Below are positions 54,572 to 60,239 of a stretch of 60,239 bases of DNA, one piece after another (position 1 is the stretch's first letter; each line of letters starts with the position of its first letter). Source of the DNA: Pseudomonadota bacterium. Its GTDB lineage: Bacteria > Pseudomonadota > Gammaproteobacteria > Burkholderiales > Burkholderiaceae_C. Below the pieces are notes generated by a model. That model worked only from the letters and a program-made list of their open reading frames with translations. It was not told where the DNA came from and did no database searches. Both the position numbers and the translations under genes were made by a program. The stretch is from contig JAIUPH010000029.1 in NCBI GenBank assembly GCA_020161065.1, positions 1 to 60,239 of the forward strand, written 5' to 3'.

Positions 54572-55543
54572 TTGAGAAGACGTTCCGTGCTGAAGGCCGC
54601 CGCCGCGTCCACCGTCGTGCTGGGCGCGGGGGCGGCCCATGCGCAGGAGTTTCCGGCGCGACCGCTGCGGCTGGTGGTGCCCTACGGTGCCGGCGGATCG
54701 CCTGACCGTCTGGGCAGGGCCTTCGCCGACGCACTGGCGGCCGAGCTTCGCCAGACCGTCGTGGTCGTCAACATGCCGGGTGCCGCCGGCAACATTGGGC
54801 ACCAGAACGTGGTGACCGCACCCGCCGATGGCTACACGCTGCTGATGACGACAACGGGTTCGATGGCGATCAACCCCACGCTGTACCGCAAGCTTGCTTT
54901 CAAGCAGGAGGACTTCACGCCCATCGTCGGCTTGGGCGTGGCGCCGGCCATGCTGGTCACGCGCACTGCGGCGCCTTGGAAGAGCACCGCCGAGTTGGTG
55001 GCCGATGCGCGAGCCAACCCGGGCAAGCTGACGTTTGCGTCGACCGGCATCGGCACCACGAATCACCTTGCAGGGGTCATGTTCCAGGCGGCGACGCGGA
55101 CCCAACTGCTGCACGTGCCGTACAAGGAGGCCGGGCAAGCCATCACCGGAACGGTCAGCGGCGAGACCGACCTGTTGTTCTATCAGCCATCGACGCTGCT
55201 GCCCTTGGTCACCGGCGGCAAGCTCAGGCCGCTGGCCGTCACCAGTCGTGCGCGTTCGCGCCTGGTGCCCGACGTGCCCACGCTGCAGGAGGCCGGTCTG
55301 GCCGATTTCGACATGACGGTCTGGGCGGCCGTGGTCGCACACCATGGCATTCCCCCGGCGGCGCGCGCCAAGCTCGTGCAAGCCGCCGAGCGCGCCGTGC
55401 GCAGCCCGGCGGTGGTGAGCGCGATCCGCGACAACGGCGACGACCGCTTGGAGATCGCTGCCGCCGACCTGCCGAAGTTCTTTGCGGCCGAAACCGTACG
55501 CTGGGGCGCGATCGTCAAGTCGTCCGGCTCCAGCCTTGACTGA
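54572..55543 (+). CDS. Bug/TctC family solute-binding protein (TTG start)
   Basis: The 323-residue protein starts at TTG 54572, set by AGGAG six bases upstream and by an immediate Tat/Sec-like signal (RRRSVLKAAAASTVVL ending AHAQE). Bug motifs follow: LRLVVPYGAGGSPDRLGRA, ASTGIGTTNHLAGVMF and HVPYKEAGQAITGTVSGETD. It lies one base after the GntR stop, so it is coupled. With the FAH hydrolase next door, the ligand may be an aromatic or dicarboxylic acid degraded through that enzyme (inference). Confidence 0.88.
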   Translation: MRRRSVLKAAAASTVVLGAGAAHAQEFPARPLRLVVPYGAGGSPDRLGRAFADALAAELRQTVVVVNMPGAAGNIGHQNVVTAPADGYTLLMTTTGSMAINPTLYRKLAFKQEDFTPIVGLGVAPAMLVTRTAAPWKSTAELVADARANPGKLTFASTGIGTTNHLAGVMFQAATRTQLLHVPYKEAGQAITGTVSGETDLLFYQPSTLLPLVTGGKLRPLAVTSRARSRLVPDVPTLQEAGLADFDMTVWAAVVAHHGIPPAARAKLVQAAERAVRSPAVVSAIRDNGDDRLEIAAADLPKFFAAETVRWGAIVKSSGSSLD

Positions 55544-55557
55544 CAGGAGTCGACATC

Positions 55558-56550
55558 TTGAAGTTTGCGACGATCCATCTCGACGGCCGCTCGAGTCCCG
55601 TGGTCGAAACCCAAGGCGGCCGCCTGCTGCCGCTGACGCGCATCGATCCGACATGGACGTCGCTGCGGCGCTTGATCGAAGCGGGCGAGCCGGCGCTGGC
55701 GGCGGTGCGCCGCGCCCTCGAAGCCGACCACGCAACCGTGGGCATGGACGAGGTCCGATGGGCGCCGCCGATCCCGGATCCGTCGAAGATGCTCTTCGTC
55801 TCGCTCAACAACGCGGCGATCGATCATCACCTGACCTACCGCCCGGACTTTCCGACCTACTTTCCCAAGCTGCCCTCGGCGCTGATCGGCGCCGGCGAGA
55901 CGCTGCGCCTGCAGGCGCACCACGGGCTGACGCATCCGGAGCCCGAACTGGGCGTCGTCATCGGCCGCGTAGCGCGCGAGGTCCCGCTCGGGCGCGGCAT
56001 GGACTGCGTGTTCGGATTCACGATCGTCAACGACATCACTTCCGTGGGCATGCGCAAGGAAGACTACCTGCTGGGCGAATACCCGATGCCCGACGGCGAT
56101 GGCACTTACCGGATGGTCGAAGAAAGCTACCTCTATCCGGGCCGCTACAAGAACGTCGACGGGTTCTGCCCCATGGGGCCGTTCGTCTGGCACAAGGACG
56201 TCGTGCCGGACCCGATGAACATCGACGTGAAGGCCTGGCTCGACGACGAGTTGGTGATCGAAGACAACACGCGCAACCTGCACTACTCGCTGGACGAGGT
56301 GATCTACTGGATGAGCCACCACTCGACGCTGCTGCCCGGCGACGTCATCTCGCTCGGCACCGCCGTCGATCCCGACCTGCGTGGCAAGCCGCTGTCCTAC
56401 GCCAATCTGAACCGCAGCGGCGATGTCGTCCGCGTCGACTTCGAAGGTCTGGGCAGTCTGCGCACGCCCGTGCAGCGGGTGCAGGCGGGCGTCGACCCGC
56501 GCCTGCACTTCGCGCAGAGCAAGCGATTCGTGCCGCGATCGCTTGGCTGA
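55558..56550 (+). CDS. Fumarylacetoacetate hydrolase family protein (TTG start)
   Basis: The 330-residue protein starts at TTG 55558 with AGGAG eight bases upstream, the second TTG start in a row. The FAH metal core is present: LFVSLNNAAIDHH (in place of the usual GxNY), HPEPELGVVIGR with the metal Glu pair, FGFTIVNDIT, and GDVISLGTAVDP. Extra loops around YRMVEESYLYPGRYKNVDG make it longer than typical. FAH members cleave or decarboxylate beta-keto acids in aromatic catabolism. The pathway here is unknown. Confidence 0.85.
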   Translation: MKFATIHLDGRSSPVVETQGGRLLPLTRIDPTWTSLRRLIEAGEPALAAVRRALEADHATVGMDEVRWAPPIPDPSKMLFVSLNNAAIDHHLTYRPDFPTYFPKLPSALIGAGETLRLQAHHGLTHPEPELGVVIGRVAREVPLGRGMDCVFGFTIVNDITSVGMRKEDYLLGEYPMPDGDGTYRMVEESYLYPGRYKNVDGFCPMGPFVWHKDVVPDPMNIDVKAWLDDELVIEDNTRNLHYSLDEVIYWMSHHSTLLPGDVISLGTAVDPDLRGKPLSYANLNRSGDVVRVDFEGLGSLRTPVQRVQAGVDPRLHFAQSKRFVPRSLG

Positions 56551-56572
56551 GCCATCGCAAGGCGGCGTGGCC

Positions 56573-56845
56573 ATGCCGTTTCCGGACGCGGCGCTGACGC
56601 ACGAGCTGAACGTTCGCGAAGCGGCCTACTGGCACGACGTCGACCACAACGGCGGCCGCCTGGCGCACCTCTGGTTCCTGCATGACGGCGTGCTGCAGAT
56701 CGCGGGGCGGCGTGTGGCCACCCGCGCCGCCATCGAGGCGTTCTACCGTCAGCGGCGCGAGCGCGGACCGCGCGTCTCCCGGCATGTCGTGACCAACTGC
56801 TGCGCCGAATATCGCGCCGACGGCCGGGAAGCGGACTACGGCTGA
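56573..56845 (+). pseudogene. NTF2/SnoaL-like gene truncated at its 3' end
   Basis: The 90-residue frame opens with an NTF2-like fold: helices LTHELNVREAAYWHDVDHNG, LWFLHDGVLQIAGRRVATRAA (in part), then AIEAFYRQRRERG and strand HVVTNCCAEYRADG. Families with this opening normally run 125-150 residues, with two or three more strands. The frame stops at 56845 just where base composition drops and the minus-strand genes begin, so the 3' third seems to have been replaced. It follows the FAH gene by 22 bases and was probably the last gene of that operon. A GTG at 56567 is an alternative start. Confidence 0.65.
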
Positions 56846-57330
56846 CAAGGCGAGTCCCTGTGGCCGGATTCGTGCGAGTGGACCCACAACCACCTGCCTT
56901 GTCGGCGTTCCCAGAGGTCGGTGAAGGCATGAGATTCACACTTCCCCTGGCCATCTCGGATCGTCTTGTCTTCAATCTCGCCGGAGACGAACGCACTTGC
57001 TCCAGCGACCCGGATTCTGAAGACCTTCGTGAGCCGCGATGTCGCCTTCGTACCAGGCTCCGGCGCCTGAGTCCAGCGCCGGACCATCTCGGCCTTTGAC
57101 TCGCCGAAGTACTTTCCGGAAATGGTGGTCAGAGAAAAGTCTTCGGCCATGAGCTCGCCGAGTCGCCTGGCGTCGAGGTCGTTTACGGCATCAAGCGCTT
57201 GGCAGACCAAATTGACGCTGCGGTCGCGCGCAGTCGCATCCGCTGCCGGACATGCCTTCTGCGCCTGGGCAAGCGAGCAGAGGAGGGACAAGGCCAAGCC
57301 TCGAACGATGTGGACTTGCGAAGTGCCCAC
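56836..57330 (-). CDS. Secreted SnoaL/DUF4440-like protein
   Basis: The 164-residue protein starts at GTG 57330, with AAGGAG five bases upstream. It has a short hydrophobic export segment (VRGLALSLLCSLAQAQ). An NTF2-like body follows: VCQALDAVNDLDARRLGELMAEDFSL, GKYFGESKAEMVRRW, and GSAFVSGEIEDKT-type strands ending FTDLWERRQGRWLWVHSHES. DUF4440 members are small ligand-binding or enzyme-like domains of unknown role. Its lower GC differs from genes to the left. Its end overlaps the truncated NTF2-like gene by 10 bases on the opposite strand. Confidence 0.75.
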   Translation of the reverse strand: MGTSQVHIVRGLALSLLCSLAQAQKACPAADATARDRSVNLVCQALDAVNDLDARRLGELMAEDFSLTTISGKYFGESKAEMVRRWTQAPEPGTKATSRLTKVFRIRVAGASAFVSGEIEDKTIRDGQGKCESHAFTDLWERRQGRWLWVHSHESGHRDSPCQP

Positions 57331-57367
57331 GCTGTCTCCTTGCGCGGCCTGATGCCAAAGTTCAATC

Positions 57368-57416
57368 GCGCCGTAGTCGTCGGCTCTGCAACGACCTTAG
57401 GCTGCCGTCACGGCGC
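57368..57416 (-). promoter_or_regulatory. Imperfect hairpin after the rhodanese-like gene
   Basis: GCGCCGT (57368-57374) pairs with ACGGCGC (57410-57416), and inner arms pair imperfectly. On the minus strand it covers the stop of the rhodanese-like gene. There is no T tract and no TAAC/GTTA core, so it may be a weak terminator or a decayed cassette site. Confidence 0.35.
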
Positions 57417-57971
57417 AAAAGCACTGACTTTGCTGAGTTCCAGGTTGGCGCCTTGCCAGGCATTGGAGCCACCTCTGTACCAGAGCACGTCCTTGTAGCC
57501 GAGTTCAATGGCCAGCAGGCTGGCGTTGTACGACAACCAGCAATCGGCGCCCGAGCAAAGAAAGACCAGCGTCTTGGCCTTGTCGCCCTTGGTCAAGGCT
57601 GCAAGCGCGGAGTCGAATTTCGCCCTGTCGGCGCCACTGCCATAGGCCTTGCCACCGTCTGGCAACCAGGCCGCCCCGGGCACGGATGCGCGAGTTTGGC
57701 TGTCCAGCACATCGATGACCTGCACGGGGGCTGCGGCGTCAACCAGCCGTTTGAGTTCAAGTGTCCGGACGACTCGTGCTCCGGGCAGCGCCGTAGGGGT
57801 AGCGGCGTGATAGTTGGTGCGGCGATAGGACGTTGTGGCTGCCACGCCGCGGTCAGTGGCTTCAAAGAAGTACGTCGTCTGCTGGGAACCCAGGTCAGGG
57901 ATCGCGATCTGGGCATATGCCGAGACTGCGGAAGCCGCAAGAGCCAGGCAAACGGCGAGAGAAATGCGCAT
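57408..57971 (-). CDS. Secreted rhodanese-like domain protein
   Basis: The 187-residue protein has a clear signal peptide (MRISLAVCLALAASAVSAYA) and one rhodanese domain (about 80-180). It shows VQVIDVLDSQTRASVPGAAW and the active-site loop FLCSGADCWLSYNA, with a CX4CW pattern. This resembles the periplasmic CXXCW-motif rhodaneses linked to PQQ-dependent oxidation. AAGGAG sits five bases before ATG 57971, and GTTAGAC, a cassette core-site match, lies 16 bases before it. Sulfur transfer or a redox role is plausible; the substrate is unknown. Confidence 0.8.
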   Translation of the reverse strand: MRISLAVCLALAASAVSAYAQIAIPDLGSQQTTYFFEATDRGVAATTSYRRTNYHAATPTALPGARVVRTLELKRLVDAAAPVQVIDVLDSQTRASVPGAAWLPDGGKAYGSGADRAKFDSALAALTKGDKAKTLVFLCSGADCWLSYNASLLAIELGYKDVLWYRGGSNAWQGANLELSKVSAFAP

Positions 57972-57987
57972 TCGGTCTCCTTGTGCA

Positions 57988-58073
57988 GTCTAACGAAGAG
58001 CGTTTATCCGCCGCGGCGCCGACGCCGGCAAGGCCGTACGGTGCAGGCGGCGGATAAACGCTCTTCGTTAGCC
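57988..58073 (-). repeat. attC-like dyad 1 (24-bp perfect arms)
   Basis: Arms at 57991-58014 and 58047-58070 are perfect 24-base complements, starting TAACGAAGAGCG and ending CGCTCTTCGTTA, with a 32-base centre. Read on the minus strand the element opens GGCTAAC and closes GTTAGAC; the latter fits the integron core consensus GTTRRRY exactly. The hicB stop codon TAA lies in the opening core. Size (86 bp) is within the attC range. Perfect symmetry is unusual for attC, which normally carries extrahelical bases. Confidence 0.6.
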
Positions 58074-58403
58074 TTCAGCGACAGCGCGCTGAAGGGCTTC
58101 CGTAGCCCACTGGTTCAGGCTCTTGCCCTTTGCCTGGGCGGCAACGAGCGCGCGGCTGTGGACTTCCGGCGGGACCCGCAGCAGAAGCTTGCCCGATGCG
58201 GGCTTCTCCGGCTCCACTCCTTGTTCTTCGCAGTCGCGCAGGTAGTCCTTGACTGCTGCGGCAAACTCACGGCGCAGTTGAGCAACGGTTTCGCCGTGGA
58301 AGCTGATGATGCTGCGAAGGCCGAGGATGCGGCCGACAAAGATGTTGTCCCGCTCATCGAACTCGATGCGAGCCGTATAACCACCGTGGTTCATCGTGTT
58401 CAT
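58068..58403 (-). CDS. hicB: HicB family antitoxin
   Basis: The 111-residue protein has the partial RNase H-like HicB domain (YTARIEFDERDNIFVGRILG; ISFHGETVAQLRREFAAAVKDYL) and a C-terminal ribbon-helix-helix DNA-binding part (LLLRVPPEVHSRALVAAQAKG; SLNQWATEAL). It overlaps the hicA stop (ATGA), the usual hicAB order. It would neutralise HicA and repress the operon at the palindrome upstream of hicA. Its TAA stop is part of the attC-like core site. Confidence 0.88.
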   Translation of the reverse strand: MNTMNHGGYTARIEFDERDNIFVGRILGLRSIISFHGETVAQLRREFAAAVKDYLRDCEEQGVEPEKPASGKLLLRVPPEVHSRALVAAQAKGKSLNQWATEALQRAVAEG

Positions 58404-58655
58404 GGATTCACTCCTGCACGCTCGAGAAGCTCCCGAGCTTCTTCCACCTGATACCGCTTCGCCTCCTTGCCCGGATGTGGCCGATGACAGCGCCACTGCT
58501 GTCCTGCAAGTTCGATCTTGACGCGCGAACCCTCGCGCTCGGAGACCGTACCGCCGAGCGCCTTGATCAGCGCCTTCAATGTCGGCAAAGACGATCGACG
58601 CAAGCGTGGGCTTGGCGAAGATTGCCGCGAGCGTCTTACGGTGTCCGGCGTTCAC
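58400..58655 (-). pseudogene. hicA: HicA toxin gene with a one-base frameshift
   Basis: The N-terminal part from GTG 58655 reads VNAGHRKTLAAIFAKP and then IVFADIE. The remainder is in another frame: ALIKALGGTVSEREGSRVKI, then WRCHRPHPGKEAKRYQV and ELLERAGVNP. Joined, these give a normal HicA of about 84 residues, including the dsRBD-like fold with the catalytic His in HRPHPGK. One extra base (a C at 58573/58574 on the plus strand) breaks the frame. Either the toxin is dead or the base is a sequencing error. A shorter frame from 58603 would start within the fold and lack the first strand. Confidence 0.8.
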
Positions 58656-58663
58656 GGCGATGA

Positions 58664-58684
58664 TGATAGCAGAATGTGCTATCA
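58664..58684 (-). promoter_or_regulatory. Candidate HicB operator
   Basis: TGATAGCA (58664-58671) and TGCTATCA (58677-58684) form a perfect 8-bp inverted repeat with a 5-base spacer, 8 bases upstream of the hicA GTG. The surrounding AT-rich sequence could hold the promoter. Its position fits HicB autoregulation through its ribbon-helix-helix domain. Confidence 0.68.
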
Positions 58685-58720
58685 AAGCTCGCGTGACGCT
58701 GATGCGGAGTTACCTCTGAT

Positions 58721-58781
58721 GGCTAACGCAGACGTAACCGGCGCCCTGCCGTGGCGCGTCCCGTTGACCGACATGTTGGGG
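58721..58781 (-). repeat. attC-like dyad 2 (imperfect)
   Basis: On the minus strand the element opens CCCCAAC (58781-58775) and closes GTTAGCC (58727-58721), a 6 of 7 match to GTTRRRY. Between them GCGCC and GGCGC arms and TCAAC/GTTA segments pair with bulges, as in attC hairpins. It lies between the secreted unknown gene and the hicAB promoter, where a cassette boundary is expected. Support is weaker than for dyad 1. Confidence 0.45.
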
Positions 58782-58782
58782 G

Positions 58783-59337
58783 TCACCTGATCTGTTCGAA
58801 CCGCTGAGTTGCAACTGAGACACGTGGCCGCCCATCGTAGCTGGGGTAAACCTCTTTTATCCAGCGCTGGTCCACGCACGCGAGATCGAGTACGTGCCAC
58901 GTGGCGCCATCGTCAGCCGAGTGAACAATGTAGGTCCCCTGGTATGTCGAGCGGAATCCTGGATCAAACACTTCGACGACACCGCCTTTGGTGCGCGCAA
59001 TGCGTTGGCGGCCCAATGCGAACCTAGTGACTCGAATGAAGGTTGCGCGGTGTGAGCCGCTTGCAAGCGTAGAGATGTCAGTGCCAATCGTTTCCAATTG
59101 ACCACGAGCTGCTGTGCTGGCGACATACTCGCAGAACGCTTCCTTGCCATCGGGTGCTCGACCAAGACGCTTGGCGATTGCAGGTGAGATCAGTGCCAGC
59201 GCAGCCTTGCAGTCTCCTCGACTAAGCGCAGCAGAGTACGAACGAACTGTCAGGATCGCCTCGGCAAAGCCGTGAGTGTTTGCGTGGGCCGTTGTGCCTA
59301 ACAAGGCTACGAGCGTGAACGTCGAGGCGAGGCGCAT
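58783..59337 (-). CDS. Secreted protein of unknown function
   Basis: The 184-residue protein has a signal peptide (MRLASTFTLVALLGTTAHAN). A mixed helix/strand body follows: VRSYSAALSRGDCKAALALI, ATFIRVTRFALGRQRIA, and YIVHSADDGATWHVLDLACV near the end. The early helix with a following beta-rich half suggests an NTF2-like fold, but I do not recognise a family. GC content is clearly lower than in the chromosomal genes. GTTAGGG lies 8 bases upstream of the start, so the gene begins just inside a cassette-like boundary. Confidence 0.7.
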   Translation of the reverse strand: MRLASTFTLVALLGTTAHANTHGFAEAILTVRSYSAALSRGDCKAALALISPAIAKRLGRAPDGKEAFCEYVASTAARGQLETIGTDISTLASGSHRATFIRVTRFALGRQRIARTKGGVVEVFDPGFRSTYQGTYIVHSADDGATWHVLDLACVDQRWIKEVYPSYDGRPRVSVATQRFEQIR

Positions 59338-59344
59338 TTGTGAC

Positions 59345-59360
59345 CCCTAACGAATGAAAG
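59345..59360 (-). repeat. attC-like core site 3, cut by an insertion sequence
   Basis: CCCTAACGAA on the plus strand (GTTAGGG on the minus strand, 59345-59351) repeats the TAACGAA start of dyad 1. The dyad does not continue: IS110-type sequence begins within about 10 bases. This fits an IS1111-attC-type insertion into an attC site. Confidence 0.45.
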
Positions 59361-59463
59361 GGACTTCCCCATCCCGAACGCGCCGCGACGCGTTGCGGCC
59401 TTCGGCAACAAAGTGCCACGATGGGGTTGCCAATCTCATCCTGTCGCTCGAAAGGGGAAGTCC

Positions 59464-59815
59464 ATGGCAATCGTATTCGTCGGCATCGATCTCGCCAAGA
59501 ACCTGTTCGCCGTGCACGGCGTGGACGCCGCCGGGCGGGTGGCGCTGCAGCGGCCCGCCGTGCCGCGCGACAAGCTGCTCGCCTTGGTGGCCGAGCTGCC
59601 GCCGTGCACCATCGGCATGGAGTCCTGCTCCGGCGCCAACCACTGGGCGCGGCAGTTCTCCGCCTTTGGCCACGCCGTGCGGCTGGTGGCTCCGAAGTTC
59701 GTGACACCGTATCGCCTGTCGGGCAAGACCGGCAAGAACGACGCAGCCGATGCCGCTGCCATCTGCGAGACCATCCAGCGCCCCCACATGCGCTTCGTAC
59801 CGGCCAAGAGCCTAG
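59464..59815 (+). pseudogene. IS110/IS1111-type transposase, N-terminal part, interrupted
   Basis: From ATG 59464 about 117 residues match the DEDD transposase N-terminal domain: FVGIDLAKNLFAVHG (first Asp), IGMESCSGANHWAR (Glu), and KTGKNDAADAAAICE (two Asp). After FVPAKS the frame enters another insertion sequence at 59816 and the C-terminal transposase_20 domain is absent. GGGGAAGTCC just before the ATG is the inverse of GGACTTCCCC at 59361-59370, possibly element-end sequence. The remainder may lie right of the window, beyond the nested element. Confidence 0.82.
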
Positions 59816-60239
59816 TCTTACTGTGTCACAAGAGCAGTTTTGCGCTTGCCCTGCCGCAGCAGGGGCACTGCCCGAGGCGGGCGATCAGTGCGTAGCTGAG
59901 CCGGTGCCGCAGCGTCGTGATCGAGTGGTCCACGTGTCGCTGCGCGCGCAGGACTGCCGCGGGGGACGTAATCCTCGGGAAGGGCAGGCACTTGGCGTTC
60001 AATGAAGTTTTTTTTGCCGCCGACGGGTTTGTCTGCAATGAGTCGCTCCGCCATCAGGAACCCGTAGGCTGCAATGCTCAGACTGCCATGGTGGTGGAAC
60101 GCACGCCAGCCGCGCCCTTCATAGTGCCCGAGCCCGAAGTCCTGCTTCAGATCCTGGTAGTCGCGCTCGATGCGCCAGCGTTGATGAGCGGCACCGACCA
60201 GTTCGTTGATCGGCGTGTCTTCGGGTAGCGTGGACAGGA
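59816..60239 (-). mobile_element. IS701-type insertion sequence, end with frameshifted transposase 3' part
   Basis: The element begins after CTAG (59812-59815), a YTAR target typical of IS701 elements, with the tip TCTTACTGTGTCAC. On the minus strand from the window edge the transposase reads HQRWRIERDYQDLKQDFGLG (catalytic Glu), HYEGRGWRAFHHH, AAYGFLMAERLIA and VPALPEDYVPRGSPAR. It then needs a two-base shift near 59945, in a GC repeat, to continue as AQRHVDHSITTLRHRL and CPCCGR. Without the shift the frame ends at 59818. So this copy is probably defective, or the GC run was misread. Confidence 0.75.

Noticed and set aside
57368-57416. A further attC site between the rhodanese-like and SnoaL-like genes
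   Set aside because: The hairpin lacks TAAC/GTTA ends; the nearest match on the minus strand is GTTGCAG. The two genes could share one cassette, or the SnoaL-like gene may lie outside the array.

Overview
The window is about 60 kb of very GC-rich chromosome (G/C dominates third codon positions nearly throughout). The gene content points to a betaproteobacterium of the order Burkholderiales, probably near the Rubrivivax/Leptothrix/Methylibium group. The pointers are three solitary Bug/TctC-type binding proteins, a PEP-CTERM protein, ileS-lspA with ribF close by, an AhpC/AhpF pair, and many GTG/TTG starts and 4-base stop/start overlaps. The assignment is from content only; no 16S gene is present. 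No stretch above about 300 bases lacks a gene or mobile element.

Layout. 1-141: right end of an IS5-type insertion sequence, abutting an IclR regulator and a lone amino-acid-type ABC ATPase. 1.9-6.3 kb: LysR regulator, DadA-like oxidase, Bug protein and AguB amidase. 6.3-9.5 kb: HtrA-like protein lacking its catalytic His and Asp, rhomboid protease, tRNA-Leu(CAA), cysM, tusA. 9.6-17.9 kb: lspA, ileS, ribF and rsuA on the minus strand, with plus-strand MipA and YhgE/Pip genes lying between ileS and ribF. 18-23.4 kb: gamma-glutamyltransferase, P1 peptidase, two acyl-CoA dehydrogenases. 23.5-29.8 kb: MFS transporter, aspartyl protease, yajQ, murB, hybrid kinase and a molybdopterin-fold protein. 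30-37 kb: a sugar-acid dehydrogenase/hydrolase pair, a PEP-CTERM protein, a Gfo/Idh oxidoreductase, and an adenosine deaminase-Bug-M20 operon. 37-39.3 kb: ahpC-ahpF. 39.3-40.1 kb: VapBC with a clear operator. 40-47.4 kb: DUF4197, a hybrid kinase/LuxR regulator pair, MaoC-ParA, a threonine dehydratase-like enzyme with a Cys-rich secreted protein, argE. 47.4-56.8 kb: amino-sugar genes, a PilZ/YcgR-like protein, a DegQ-type protease, a Tat-exported peptide-binding protein, and a GntR-Bug-FAH operon ending in a truncated NTF2-like gene.

From about 56.84 kb to the right edge the character changes: lower GC, short minus-strand genes, mostly secreted, and imperfect or perfect dyads carrying TAAC/GTTA ends. 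On the minus strand, GTTAGAC, GTTAGCC and GTTAGGG each lie just ahead of the next gene, as core sites do in integron gene cassettes. I read 57.99-59.35 kb as a small gene-cassette array (rhodanese-like gene, HicAB with a frameshifted hicA, secreted unknown protein). No integrase is visible, so it is either a cluster without integrase or the tail of an array continuing to the right. An IS110/IS1111-type transposase begins right at the last core site, and an IS701-type element is nested in it at a CTAG target.

The second notable item is a 130-150 bp intergenic repeat present twice in opposite orientation (16058-16185 and 20934-21085). Its hairpins differ by compensatory base-pair changes, so structure rather than sequence seems to be conserved.
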